A stretch of DNA of 64,000 nucleotides from Cupriavidus sp. IDO (GTDB taxonomy: Bacteria; Pseudomonadota; Gammaproteobacteria; Burkholderiales; Burkholderiaceae): the NCBI RefSeq assembly GCF_000812465.1, contig NZ_JWMA01000199.1, forward strand, positions 1-64,000, given 5' to 3'. A program made the translations under genes and the position numbers. Below the pieces are notes generated by a model. The model was given only the letters and a program-made list of their open reading frames with translations. It was not told the DNA's origin and made no database searches. Shown piece after piece: positions 8,788-15,968 of this stretch; the first letter of the stretch is position 1; the number at the start of each line of letters is the position of its first letter.

Positions 8788-10008
8788 TCAGGCTGCGGCC
8801 TTGAGCGACAGGGGTGTGGCGTGTGCGGCGAGATAGTCCATGGCGGCAACGGTCCCGCTTGCCGCGACCGGTACGCCCGAGGTCTTCAGCCCCATTTCGC
8901 AGCCTGCGAGCGTCCCCATCAGCGTCAGGTCGTTGCAGTCGCCCAGATGGCCGATGCGGAACATGCGGCCTTTCACCTTGCCCAGCCCTGCGCCGAGCGA
9001 CATATTGAAGCGGTCATAGATGTTCCTGCGCACCACGTCCGCGTCAATGCCCTCGGGCATCATCATGCCGGTGAGCACCGGGCTGTAGACCGCAGGATCC
9101 GCGCACTGGATTTCCAGGCCCCAGGCATTGACCGCCCGGCGGCATGCCTCGGCCAGCCGCTGGTGGCGCGCGAACACATTGTCCAGGCCTTCCTCGAGGA
9201 TCATGTCGAGGGCTTCGGACAGGCCATAGAGCAGGTTCGTGTTGGGCGTGTAGGGCCAGTAGCCGGTCCGGTTCATTTCGATGATTTCATCCCAGCCCCA
9301 GAAGGCGCGCGGCAGCCGGGCCTTGCGGGAAGCTTCGATGGCCTTGGGCGACACCGCATTGAAGCTGATGCCGGGCGGCAGCATGAGTCCCTTCTGCGAG
9401 CCGGAAACGGTCACGTCCACGCCCCATTCGTCGTGCCGGTAGTCGGCGGAGGCCAGCCCGGAGATCGTGTCGACCAGCAGCAACGCCGGGTGTCCCGCCG
9501 CATCGATGGCCTTGCGCACGGCGGCGATGTCCGACGTCACACCGGTCGAGGTCTCGTTGTGCACCACGCATACCGCCTTGATGGCATGACCGGGATCGGC
9601 GCGCAGGCGGGCTTCGATCATGTCGGCCTGCACCCCGCGGCGCCAGCCCTCGATTCCCGGCAGGCCGAGAAACTCGGGCCGGATGCCAAGGTTCTCCGCC
9701 ATCTTCTTCCAGAGCGTGGCGAAGTGACCGGTCTCGAACATCAATACCGTGTCGCCGGGGCTCAGGGTGTTCGACAGCGCGGCTTCCCACGCGCCCGTAC
9801 CGGAAGCGGGGTAGATCACGACCGGTTGCTCGGTCTTGAAGATCTTCTTGATGCCAGACAGCACCCTGAGGCCCAGCGCCCCGAATTCGGGGCCGCGATG
9901 GTCAATGGTCGGATAGCTGATGGCGCGCAGGATGCGATCGGGAACGGGGCTCGGTCCGGGGATCTGAAGGAAGTGGCGACCGGCGGGGTGGAAGTTGGTT
10001 TTCAGCAT
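8788..10008 (-). CDS. Class V PLP aminotransferase, alanine/serine-glyoxylate type
   Basis: 406 residues. The sequence has the AGXT/SGAT pattern: an early PGPSPVP motif, DHRGPEF, YPASGTGAWEAALSNTL, the aspartate in LLVDTISGLAS and the PLP lysine at about residue 206 in SGSQKGLM. Such enzymes transfer the amino group of serine, alanine or ureidoglycine to glyoxylate. AGGAGGAG stands just before ATG 10008. It is the first gene of the minus-strand operon, opposite the GntR regulator. The exact amino donor is not decidable; the amidase and racemase-fold neighbours make an ureide- or amide-derived amino acid possible, but that is inference. Confidence 0.85.
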   Translation of the reverse strand: MLKTNFHPAGRHFLQIPGPSPVPDRILRAISYPTIDHRGPEFGALGLRVLSGIKKIFKTEQPVVIYPASGTGAWEAALSNTLSPGDTVLMFETGHFATLWKKMAENLGIRPEFLGLPGIEGWRRGVQADMIEARLRADPGHAIKAVCVVHNETSTGVTSDIAAVRKAIDAAGHPALLLVDTISGLASADYRHDEWGVDVTVSGSQKGLMLPPGISFNAVSPKAIEASRKARLPRAFWGWDEIIEMNRTGYWPYTPNTNLLYGLSEALDMILEEGLDNVFARHQRLAEACRRAVNAWGLEIQCADPAVYSPVLTGMMMPEGIDADVVRRNIYDRFNMSLGAGLGKVKGRMFRIGHLGDCNDLTLMGTLAGCEMGLKTSGVPVAASGTVAAMDYLAAHATPLSLKAAA

Positions 10009-10025
10009 TGACTCCTCCTGTTGAG

Positions 10026-10039
10026 TTTTGAATACAAAA
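10026..10039. promoter_or_regulatory. GntR operator copy 1 (TTTTGAATACAAAA)
   Basis: TTTTG and CAAAA form perfect arms around AATA, 18 bases upstream of the aminotransferase start. It matches two further copies near the start of the divergent GntR gene, with core TTGAAYRCAAA. The placement near the first operon gene fits repression or control by that regulator. Confidence 0.55.
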
Positions 10040-10155
10040 TACTCTAGCAGAAGTGCCGCAGGAAAACAGGTCGGATCCGGCTGGAATTTCGTAGTGTTTA
10101 CCCGATGAAATAAGGGAGACAGGAGTTTTTGAAGCTGAGTTAAGTATCTGCTAAA

Positions 10156-10167
10156 ATTGAACGCAAA
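10156..10167. promoter_or_regulatory. GntR operator copy 2 (ATTGAACGCAAA)
   Basis: Second copy of the TTGAAYRCAAA motif, 21 bases upstream of the GntR start codon and 27 bases from copy 3 measured core to core. FCD-type GntR proteins bind short palindromes as dimers, and repeated sites are common. Confidence 0.5.
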
Positions 10168-10182
10168 CTAAACTACGCTGAA

Positions 10183-10194
10183 TTTGAATGCAAA
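10183..10194. promoter_or_regulatory. GntR operator copy 3 overlapping the start codon (TTTGAATGCAAA)
   Basis: TTTG and CAAA flank AATG, and the ATG of that centre is the start codon of the GntR gene at 10188. Binding here would block transcription or initiation of the regulator itself, predicting autorepression. Confidence 0.5.
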
Positions 10195-10907
10195 ATTCAT
10201 CTTCTTTCAGTGCTGTTTCTCCGGTTTCCGCACTACCCAGGGTCGAACGGCAGCGCCTGCATGACACGGTCGTGGGTCAGCTGCGGACATTTATTGTCGA
10301 GGGCGTCCTGGAGGCCGGCAGGAAGCTCAACGAACGCGAGTTGTGCGAGAGCCTGGGCATCTCCCGCACACCGCTGCGCGAAGCCATGAAGGTGCTGGCG
10401 GCAGAGGGGCTGATCGAGATCTCGCCCAACCGGGGGGCGACGGTATCGCGCCTGTCGCCGACGGAGATCCAGGACACCTTCGAGTTGATGAGCGGCCTGG
10501 AGGCCTTGTCCGGCGAACTGGCCTGCGAGCGCATCACGGCCGTCGAGCTGGCGGAACTCAAGGCGCTGCACTATGCGATGCTGGCATGCCGGGCCAACGA
10601 AGACTTGCCCGGCTATTACCGCCTCAACCACCAGATCCATGACCGCATCAACGAAGCGGCCCGCAATTCCGCGTTGCGCCAGACCTATCTGGCGGTAAAC
10701 CGGAGGCTGCAGGCGCTGCGCTTCCGCTCGAACTATCAGAAGCCGAAATGGGACAGTGCCGTCCATGACCATGAGGAGATGCTGGCGGCGCTCGAAGCGC
10801 GCGACGGCAAGCGGATGGCCGCGATCCTGCGCCAGCATCTGCTGGACAAGCGCGATGCCGTTCTCCTCATTCAGTCGAGCGAGGCCGGCGAAACGTCAGG
10901 CACATAG
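10188..10907 (+). CDS. GntR-family transcriptional regulator, FCD subgroup
   Basis: 239 residues. The N-terminal winged helix (about 20-88) contains LNERELCESLGISRTPLREA, a textbook GntR recognition region. The C-terminal all-helical FCD ligand domain (about 97-225) carries the metal-ligand pattern with HQIHDRI and a later HDHEEML. No Shine-Dalgarno sequence precedes ATG 10188; there is no better in-frame start, so initiation may be weak or leaderless. It diverges from the aminotransferase-amidase operon, its likely target. The effector is probably an organic acid of that pathway. Confidence 0.9.
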   Translation: MQNSSSFSAVSPVSALPRVERQRLHDTVVGQLRTFIVEGVLEAGRKLNERELCESLGISRTPLREAMKVLAAEGLIEISPNRGATVSRLSPTEIQDTFELMSGLEALSGELACERITAVELAELKALHYAMLACRANEDLPGYYRLNHQIHDRINEAARNSALRQTYLAVNRRLQALRFRSNYQKPKWDSAVHDHEEMLAALEARDGKRMAAILRQHLLDKRDAVLLIQSSEAGETSGT

Positions 10908-10935
10908 CGCAGGGTGCCGGAGCTTCCACAGCCGT

Positions 10936-10956
10936 ACCCCCACCGGGTGGGGGTTT
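10936..10956 (+). terminator. Terminator-like hairpin after the GntR gene
   Basis: ACCCCCAC and GTGGGGGT pair perfectly over a three-base loop and are followed by TT. It begins 28 bases after the GntR stop codon, and the short T tract makes it a moderate intrinsic terminator. Confidence 0.5.
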
Positions 10957-10986
10957 GCCGGACTAGCCTGGCACCGCAACTGACGT

Positions 10987-10992
10987 TAATAT
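10987..10992 (+). promoter_or_regulatory. Candidate -10 box of the riboswitch transcript
   Basis: TAATAT is a good -10 element, but no matching -35 is seen at 16-18 bases. It is followed at 11005-11020 by the perfect palindrome GGGCCCTGCAGGGCCC, which could be a regulator site or a leader hairpin. A start near 11000 would give a leader of about 335 bases. Confidence 0.3.
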
Positions 10993-11078
10993 CGCGTGCA
11001 CGGCGGGCCCTGCAGGGCCCGTTCACATGACGGCGCCCCCGGGACGATCACAAGGATCACGGCGGCGCCGTGCGACAC

Positions 11079-11290
11079 CGCAGGAGAGACCGGATCGCCA
11101 CCAGGGAATGGGGCATCCGGCGCCGATGGAGCAACCGCCCCGGAAACTCTCAGGCACACAGGACTGTGGCGTCGCAGCAAAAATCTGGAGAGAGGCACGC
11201 CCGCTTGAAGAATGGCGTGCTCACCGAAGGGGACGGCGGCAACCGCAAGGTTACGCCGAAGCTCTCAGGTCACAGGACAGATGGGGCAGG
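11079..11290 (+). promoter_or_regulatory. Tandem glycine riboswitch
   Basis: Two consecutive glycine aptamers are visible. Aptamer 1 (about 11079-11173) contains CAGGAGAGACC, CGCCGATGGAGCAACCGCC and AAACTCTCAGGCA with CAGGACTG. Aptamer 2 (about 11184-11290) contains CTGGAGAGAG, CACCGAAGG, GGCAACC, CGCCGAAGCTCTCAGGTCA and ACAGGACAGATGGGG. These are the conserved cores and linker style of the cooperative glycine riboswitch. A hairpin GACCGCG-ct-CGCGGTC at 11292-11307 follows, with no T run. The gene controlled is the amino-acid dehydrogenase starting at 11335. Confidence 0.92.
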
Positions 11291-11334
11291 GGACCGCGCT
11301 CGCGGTCATATCGAACCTTGCCAGAGAGTCTGTC

Positions 11335-12585
11335 ATGTCTCATATCATCGTCATTGGCGCCGGCATTACCGGCGTCACCACCGCCTATACCCTCGCCAAC
11401 CTCGGCTATCGCGTGTCCGTGCTGGATCGTCATCACTATCCGGCGATGGAAACGTCGTTCGCCAATGGTGGCCAGCTGTCCGCCTGCAACGCCGAGGTCT
11501 GGAACAATGCCGGCACCTTGCTCAAGGGCCTGAAGTGGATGATGCGGCGCGACGCGCCGCTGCTGCTCAACCCGCGTCCGTCGTGGCACAAGTATTCGTG
11601 GCTCGGCGAGTTTGTCGGGCATCTGCGCGGCTATCGCGCCAACACCATCGAGACCACGCGCCTGGCCATCGCCGCGCGCCAGCACCTGTTCGACATGGCC
11701 GAGCGCGAGCAGATCGATTTCAACCTGGAACGCCGCGGCATCCTGCACTTCTATCACGACCGCGCCAGCTTCGAGGCGGCCGGCCGCACCAACCAGATGC
11801 TGGTGGAAGGCGGGCTGGAACGCTATGCGGTCACGCCGGAAGAGATGCGTTCCATCGAGCCCACCTTGCAGGGCAACTACTACGGCGGCTACTTCACGCC
11901 ATCGGATTCCACCGGCGACATCCACAAGTTCACGCGTGGACTGGCGCGTGCGTGCGAGCGCCTTGGCGTGGCGTTCGTGCAGGGCGTGGATGTGCGTGCC
12001 ATCCGGATGGAGTCCGGCGGCGTGCGGATGAAGCTGTCGCCATCGGAAGCCGCCCTCGCAAGCGGAGAGCCGGGCGGCGACCGCGAGATCAGCGGCACGG
12101 CCCTGGTGGTCTGTGCCGGTGTGGGTAGCCGGCAGATCGGCGCCATGCTGGGCGACCGCCTCAACGTCTATCCGGTCAAGGGCTATTCGATCACCGTGCA
12201 TCTCGACGACGCGCGCAGCGTAGAGCATGCGCCGTGGGTCAGCCTGCTCGACGAGAGCGCCAAGATCGTCACCAGCCGGCTGGGCCCGGACCGCTTCCGC
12301 GTGGCGGGCACGGCGGAATTCAACGGCCACAACCGCGATATCCGGGCCGACCGCATCGCGCCGCTGGTGTCCTGGGTGCGCCGCAATTTCAGCATCGAAA
12401 CCTCGCGCGCAGTACCCTGGGCGGGGCTGCGTCCGATGATGCCTGACATGATGCCGCGCGTGGCGCGCGGCAGGGCCACGCGGGTGTTCTACAACACCGG
12501 CCACGGCCACCTTGGCTGGACGCTGTCGGCCGCTACCGCGGCGATGATCGGGCAGACCATTGCCGCAAGCCATCCGGTGCACTGA
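11335..12585 (+). CDS. FAD-dependent D-amino acid dehydrogenase / glycine oxidase-like (DadA family)
   Basis: 416 residues from ATG 11335. The FAD-binding fingerprint VIGAGITGVTTAYTL is at the N-terminus, followed by FANGGQLSACNAEVWN, the DadA substrate-side pattern. The C-terminal FNTGHGHLGWTL-type segment (here YNTGHGHLGWT) closes the FAD site. DadA-family enzymes oxidise D-amino acids to 2-oxo acids and ammonia, passing electrons to quinones. The tandem glycine riboswitch directly upstream implies glycine as inducer and perhaps as a substrate. An upstream in-frame ATG at 11212 lies inside the riboswitch and is rejected. AGAGAG precedes the chosen start. Confidence 0.85.
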   Translation: MSHIIVIGAGITGVTTAYTLANLGYRVSVLDRHHYPAMETSFANGGQLSACNAEVWNNAGTLLKGLKWMMRRDAPLLLNPRPSWHKYSWLGEFVGHLRGYRANTIETTRLAIAARQHLFDMAEREQIDFNLERRGILHFYHDRASFEAAGRTNQMLVEGGLERYAVTPEEMRSIEPTLQGNYYGGYFTPSDSTGDIHKFTRGLARACERLGVAFVQGVDVRAIRMESGGVRMKLSPSEAALASGEPGGDREISGTALVVCAGVGSRQIGAMLGDRLNVYPVKGYSITVHLDDARSVEHAPWVSLLDESAKIVTSRLGPDRFRVAGTAEFNGHNRDIRADRIAPLVSWVRRNFSIETSRAVPWAGLRPMMPDMMPRVARGRATRVFYNTGHGHLGWTLSAATAAMIGQTIAASHPVH

Positions 12586-12588
12586 GGC

Positions 12589-12607
12589 GCCGGCCATGCG
12601 CCGGCTT
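12589..12607 (+). terminator. Hairpin after the DadA-like gene
   Basis: GCCGGC arms at 12589-12594 and 12600-12605 with a five-base loop and two T, starting three bases after the stop codon. A short stem, so only a weak terminator candidate. Confidence 0.35.
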
Positions 12608-12636
12608 GAACGCGCCCTGGTTTGGCACTAAGTTGG

Positions 12637-12656
12637 ATTCACCCGCGCGGGTGAAT
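12637..12656. promoter_or_regulatory. Perfect 20-base palindrome, probable operator
   Basis: ATTCACCCGCGCGGGTGAAT is a perfect inverted repeat with no loop, 36 bases upstream of the SnoaL-like gene. Loop-free palindromes of this length are typical dimeric repressor sites (TetR or MarR style). No regulator gene is adjacent, so the binder is unknown. Confidence 0.55.
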
Positions 12657-12692
12657 TCACGGTTTTCGCGCGGTGCCGAACCAGGAGCACAC

Positions 12693-13076
12693 ATGGTCAG
12701 CGCACTTTCCATCGTCAAGACCGCCTACGACGCCTTCGGGCGCGGCGATGTCGCGGCCATTCTCGATCTGGTTGCCGACAAGGTCGACTGGAAGCTGGTG
12801 GGGCCGCCCGCCATTCCCTATGCCGGACAGCGCAACAACAAGGAGGAGGTGGCGCGCTTCTTCGCGGAGGTTGCGCAAGCGGATGACCTGCAACTCTTCG
12901 AGCCGCGCGAGTTTATCGAAGCTGGCGAGCATGTGACCGTGCTGGGCTTCGAACGGGGCATGACACGCCCGGAAGGCAAGCCGTTCGAAACCGAGTGGAT
13001 CCACGTCTTCACGATACGCGACGGCAAGGTGACGCGCTGGCGCGGCTTTTACGACACCGCGGCGCGTTTCCTCTAG
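12693..13076 (+). CDS. SnoaL-like / NTF2-fold protein
   Basis: 127 residues with the NTF2 cone fold pattern: VKTAYDAFGRGDVAAILDLV at the start and a C-terminal IHVFTIRDGKVTRWRGFYDT strand pair. Related proteins are small isomerases, cyclases or binding proteins, and the substrate cannot be read from sequence. ATG 12693 is supported by CCAGGAG seven bases upstream; the frame open back to 12606 crosses the palindrome. It is a single gene with its own operator and terminator. Confidence 0.8.
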   Translation: MVSALSIVKTAYDAFGRGDVAAILDLVADKVDWKLVGPPAIPYAGQRNNKEEVARFFAEVAQADDLQLFEPREFIEAGEHVTVLGFERGMTRPEGKPFETEWIHVFTIRDGKVTRWRGFYDTAARFL

Positions 13077-13104
13077 GCGCCGGCGCCGGCGCCGGCGTCG
13101 GCTC

Positions 13105-13132
13105 GGGCACCCCGGGCGTGGGTGCCCCTTTT
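13105..13132 (+). terminator. Rho-independent terminator
   Basis: GGGCACCC and GGGTGCCC pair over a seven-base loop, followed by CTTTT. It closes the SnoaL-like gene and overlaps the stop codon of the convergent lipoprotein gene. The preceding 25 bases are a GGCGCC-type short repeat. Confidence 0.8.
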
Positions 13133-13646
13133 ACTTGCTCCCGTCACGCGCGTCGCCACCCAGCGGATCGACGATGATCATGGTGCGGTCCAGCACGCCG
13201 CGATCATCAAAGTAAGCGCTGAAGTGCGCCGGCAGGTACGAACCCGCATAGAGGCGGTAGGACCAGGCCTCGCGCTTGAGGAGCGGATAGTACTGGACCG
13301 GTTCCTTCGGCGTGCCAAAACGCTCGAGCACGTCCTGCTTGGTCCAGACGCCCGGCCGTGCCTCGTAAATCTCTTTCTCGGTCAGCATCTGGCGGAAGTT
13401 CGTCAGCTTGCCGCCGGCGTCGAAATCCGCAGCATAGACTTCGAACCCCAGCGGCTGCTTCGAGTAGATCCAGCGGCTGGTGCCGCCTGCAAGCTGGTAG
13501 GTCTCGGTCGGCGTGCCGAAGGTATCGCGCACGGAACTTTGCGGGCTGCCTATCATTTTCTGCGCCGTCTCCACGGGTTGAAGCGTGGCGCAGGCGCTCA
13601 GCGCGATTGCTGCGGCGCCGATCAGGCTGGCTAGGCGAAATAGCAT
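13131..13646 (-). CDS. BamE/SmpA-like outer-membrane lipoprotein
   Basis: 171 residues with a lipoprotein signal peptide: a short charged start, hydrophobic LASLIGAAAIAL and lipobox LSAC with the acylated cysteine at residue 19. The mature part shows the SmpA/OmlA pattern of a G-P spaced helix then strands (VRDTFGTPTETYQL, RWIYSK), and a partial second copy later (VLERFGTPKEPVQYY). Such domains occur in BamE and unrelated small lipoproteins; this protein is longer than BamE and is not the Bam subunit itself. GGAGA precedes ATG 13646. Confidence 0.7.
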   Translation of the reverse strand: MLFRLASLIGAAAIALSACATLQPVETAQKMIGSPQSSVRDTFGTPTETYQLAGGTSRWIYSKQPLGFEVYAADFDAGGKLTNFRQMLTEKEIYEARPGVWTKQDVLERFGTPKEPVQYYPLLKREAWSYRLYAGSYLPAHFSAYFDDRGVLDRTMIIVDPLGGDARDGSK

Positions 13647-13829
13647 GACGCATCTCCGGTGTGGATGTGGTTGGCGTGCACGGGGCAGGGACTTGTTCAG
13701 CATAGTTCACGCGGGCATGTTTGCTGCGCGCGGGGCCCCGATGGATAAACAATCGGGCGAAGGGAAATATTCCATCCCGGCGGCTGCGGATCGGCAAAAG
13801 CCGTGCTACCAACCTCCCTGCCACTTCGA

Positions 13830-14927
13830 CTAAGGCGTGTGCTCACCCACCGCCGGCACAAAGTCTTCGCCCTGCGGCAACCCCAGCGAAAACTTCACCG
13901 GGAAATTCAGGGCGATGGCGTTCTCCGCCGGCAGATGCCGGATCATCTCCCGCGCCCGCACATGCGGATCGTCGAACAGCTCGCCGGCCCCGAGCGCTGG
14001 CGAGAATGGAATGTCCAGCGGTGCAAAGCATTCAGCCCACTGCGCAAGGCTGCGCGTGAGGAAGATCCTCGCGAGCAAGCCGTTCACCTCCGGCTTGTTC
14101 TGCTGGCGCGCCGCACGGGATGCGAAGCGTGGGTCAAGCAGGGCGGGGAAGTCCCTCCCGAGGGCATCGCCCAGGTTCAGCCAGAACTTGTTCTCGAGGA
14201 TGCCCATGGCCAGGTAGCGGCCGTCGCGTGTCTGGAACAGGTCGTTCTCCGGCATTACCGTCGGCGATTCGCGCGGACGGTCCTCATAGCTGCGCGCGGC
14301 CCAGGCGCCATGCGCGGTCCACGACAGGATGGCGTCGTGGATCGACACATCAAGATGCTGGCCATGCCCGTTCTGCCGCGCGCTCATGACCGCCACCGCG
14401 AGGGCCAGCGCCGCGTAGCCCGAGGCGGCATAGTCGGAAATCCGCGCACGCGGGCGCGAAACCTTGTCATCCACCTGTACTGGCACCGACCAGTAGCCGG
14501 CAAGCGCCAGGTAGTTCAGGTCATGGCCGGCATGGTCGGCATAAGGGCCGGTCTGGCCGAAGCCGGAAATGGAGCACAGCACGATGGCAGGATTGACTGC
14601 GGCCAGCGCCTCGTAGCCCAGGCCAAGACGCTGCATCACGCCCGGCCGGAAGCCTTCGACCACGGCATCCGCTTCGCGCACGAGGTCGAGAAACGCCGTG
14701 CGCCCGGCTTCGGCCTTGAGGTCGAGCGCGACCGAAGGCTTGCCGCGGTTGAATTGCGCATACACCGCCGGCCCGAGCTGGCGCGAGCTGTCGCCGACGC
14801 CCGGCTGCTCGACCTTGATCACGTCCGCCCCCAATTGCATCAGCAGGCTCGTCGCGTGAGGACCGGGCAGCAGCTGGCTGACATCGATGATCCTGACGTC
14901 CTTGAGGCAGGACCATTCCGGTTTCAT
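13830..14927 (-). CDS. Class III CoA-transferase (CaiB/BaiF family)
   Basis: 365 residues. Family marks include the N-terminal RIIDVSQLLPGPHAT, the LMQLGADVIKVE strand-turn and the catalytic aspartate in GHDLNYLALAG. It moves CoA between a donor acyl-CoA and a carboxylic acid acceptor. AGGGA nine bases before ATG 14927 favours this start over ATG 14936. It is the last gene of a four-gene minus-strand cluster with an acyl-CoA ligase and an acyl-CoA dehydrogenase. At 365 residues it is somewhat shorter than most members. Confidence 0.85.
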   Translation of the reverse strand: MKPEWSCLKDVRIIDVSQLLPGPHATSLLMQLGADVIKVEQPGVGDSSRQLGPAVYAQFNRGKPSVALDLKAEAGRTAFLDLVREADAVVEGFRPGVMQRLGLGYEALAAVNPAIVLCSISGFGQTGPYADHAGHDLNYLALAGYWSVPVQVDDKVSRPRARISDYAASGYAALALAVAVMSARQNGHGQHLDVSIHDAILSWTAHGAWAARSYEDRPRESPTVMPENDLFQTRDGRYLAMGILENKFWLNLGDALGRDFPALLDPRFASRAARQQNKPEVNGLLARIFLTRSLAQWAECFAPLDIPFSPALGAGELFDDPHVRAREMIRHLPAENAIALNFPVKFSLGLPQGEDFVPAVGEHTP

Positions 14928-14944
14928 GTTTTGCATTCCCTGGG

Positions 14945-15928
14945 TCAGCTGATATCGCCGTCCATGCCGATCGACTTCATCAGCTCGCCGTAGCGCGCCG
15001 AGTCGTTGGCCACCATGGTGTTGAACTGCGCGGGTGAAGCGCTGCGGCGCAGCTCGCCGGCATTGGCCTTGAGCTGGGCGTCCAGGCGGCCGTTGGCCTG
15101 CAGCGTGGTGAGCGCGGAGAAGAACAGCTGCGTGAGTTCCGCCGGCAGGTGTGCCGGGGCGAACAGGCCGCTCCAGTTGTCGATGACGAAGCCAGGCGGC
15201 AAGACCTCGGCCAGCGTCGGCACCTCGGGGAAATACGGGGAGCGCGCCGCCGACGACACCGCCAGCGCCCGCACCTGCCCGTTGCGCAGATACTGGGTGG
15301 CGGTGGCGAGCACCGGCATGCCGAACTGCGTCTGGCCGCCCAGCATGGACGAGAGGATTTCCGGCGCGCCTTTGTACGGGATGTGCACGGCGTCGCAGCC
15401 GTTCTGGTGGAGCAGCGCTTCCACGGCCAGATGGGCGATGCTGCCCTTGCCGCCCGAGCCATAGTTGAACTTGCCCGGTGCCTTCTTCATGGCGGCGATC
15501 AGTTCGCCCGCGGTCTTGTACGGCGAAGCCGCCGGCACGACCAGCGCCGTCGGCCCGCCGGAGATGGCGGCGATGGAGGTGAAGTCGTGCGCGGCGTCGT
15601 ATGGCACCTTGCGGTACATGTGCACGTTGATGACATGCGTGTTGGCAAGGATGCCGAGCGTATAGCCGTCCGGCGCGGCACGCTTGAGCGCGTTGGCGCC
15701 GATGATGCCGCCGGCGCCGGGCATGTTCTCCACCACCAGCGGCTGGCCCAGCCTGGCGCCCAGCTCCGCGGAGAGCGTGCGGGCGATATTGTCGGGGGAG
15801 CTGCCCGCCAGGAACGGGACGATCAGCCGGATCGGACGGTTGGGGTAGGGCGCGGCGGCACGCGCCGGCAGCAGCATGCTGCCCAGGGCTGCCGCGCCTG
15901 TCGTGGCAAGCCATTCTCGGCGATTCAT
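14945..15928 (-). CDS. Bug-family tripartite tricarboxylate transporter substrate-binding protein (TctC-like)
   Basis: 327 residues. The N-terminus RREWLATTGAAALGSMLL is a signal peptide with a twin arginine, ending near PARAA. The mature protein opens with the Bug hallmark YPNRPIRLIVPF and has PGAGGIIGANALKRAAPDGY and the later YKGAPEILSSML. Bug proteins bind organic acids in the periplasm, often without a linked TctAB pair, and none is seen here. GGAGA precedes ATG 15928. In the cluster it may present the acid that the ligase or transferase activates. Confidence 0.9.
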   Translation of the reverse strand: MNRREWLATTGAAALGSMLLPARAAAPYPNRPIRLIVPFLAGSSPDNIARTLSAELGARLGQPLVVENMPGAGGIIGANALKRAAPDGYTLGILANTHVINVHMYRKVPYDAAHDFTSIAAISGGPTALVVPAASPYKTAGELIAAMKKAPGKFNYGSGGKGSIAHLAVEALLHQNGCDAVHIPYKGAPEILSSMLGGQTQFGMPVLATATQYLRNGQVRALAVSSAARSPYFPEVPTLAEVLPPGFVIDNWSGLFAPAHLPAELTQLFFSALTTLQANGRLDAQLKANAGELRRSASPAQFNTMVANDSARYGELMKSIGMDGDIS

Positions 15929-15968
15929 GAGAAGTCTCCGTCTAATGTTTTGTTCAGCAGGCGGGCGT

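Noticed and set aside
11251..12597. 448-codon open frame antisense to the DadA-like gene
   Set aside because: Overlaps the glycine riboswitch and a well-supported gene; no domain.
12623..12637. Sigma-54-like TGGCAC...TTGGA
   Set aside because: Spacing between the GG and GC elements is one base short and the -12 GC is GA, so it does not meet the sigma-54 pattern.
13081..13100. GGCGCC short tandem repeat
   Set aside because: Only about 20-25 bases and explained by local GC bias; not a CRISPR or VNTR of note.
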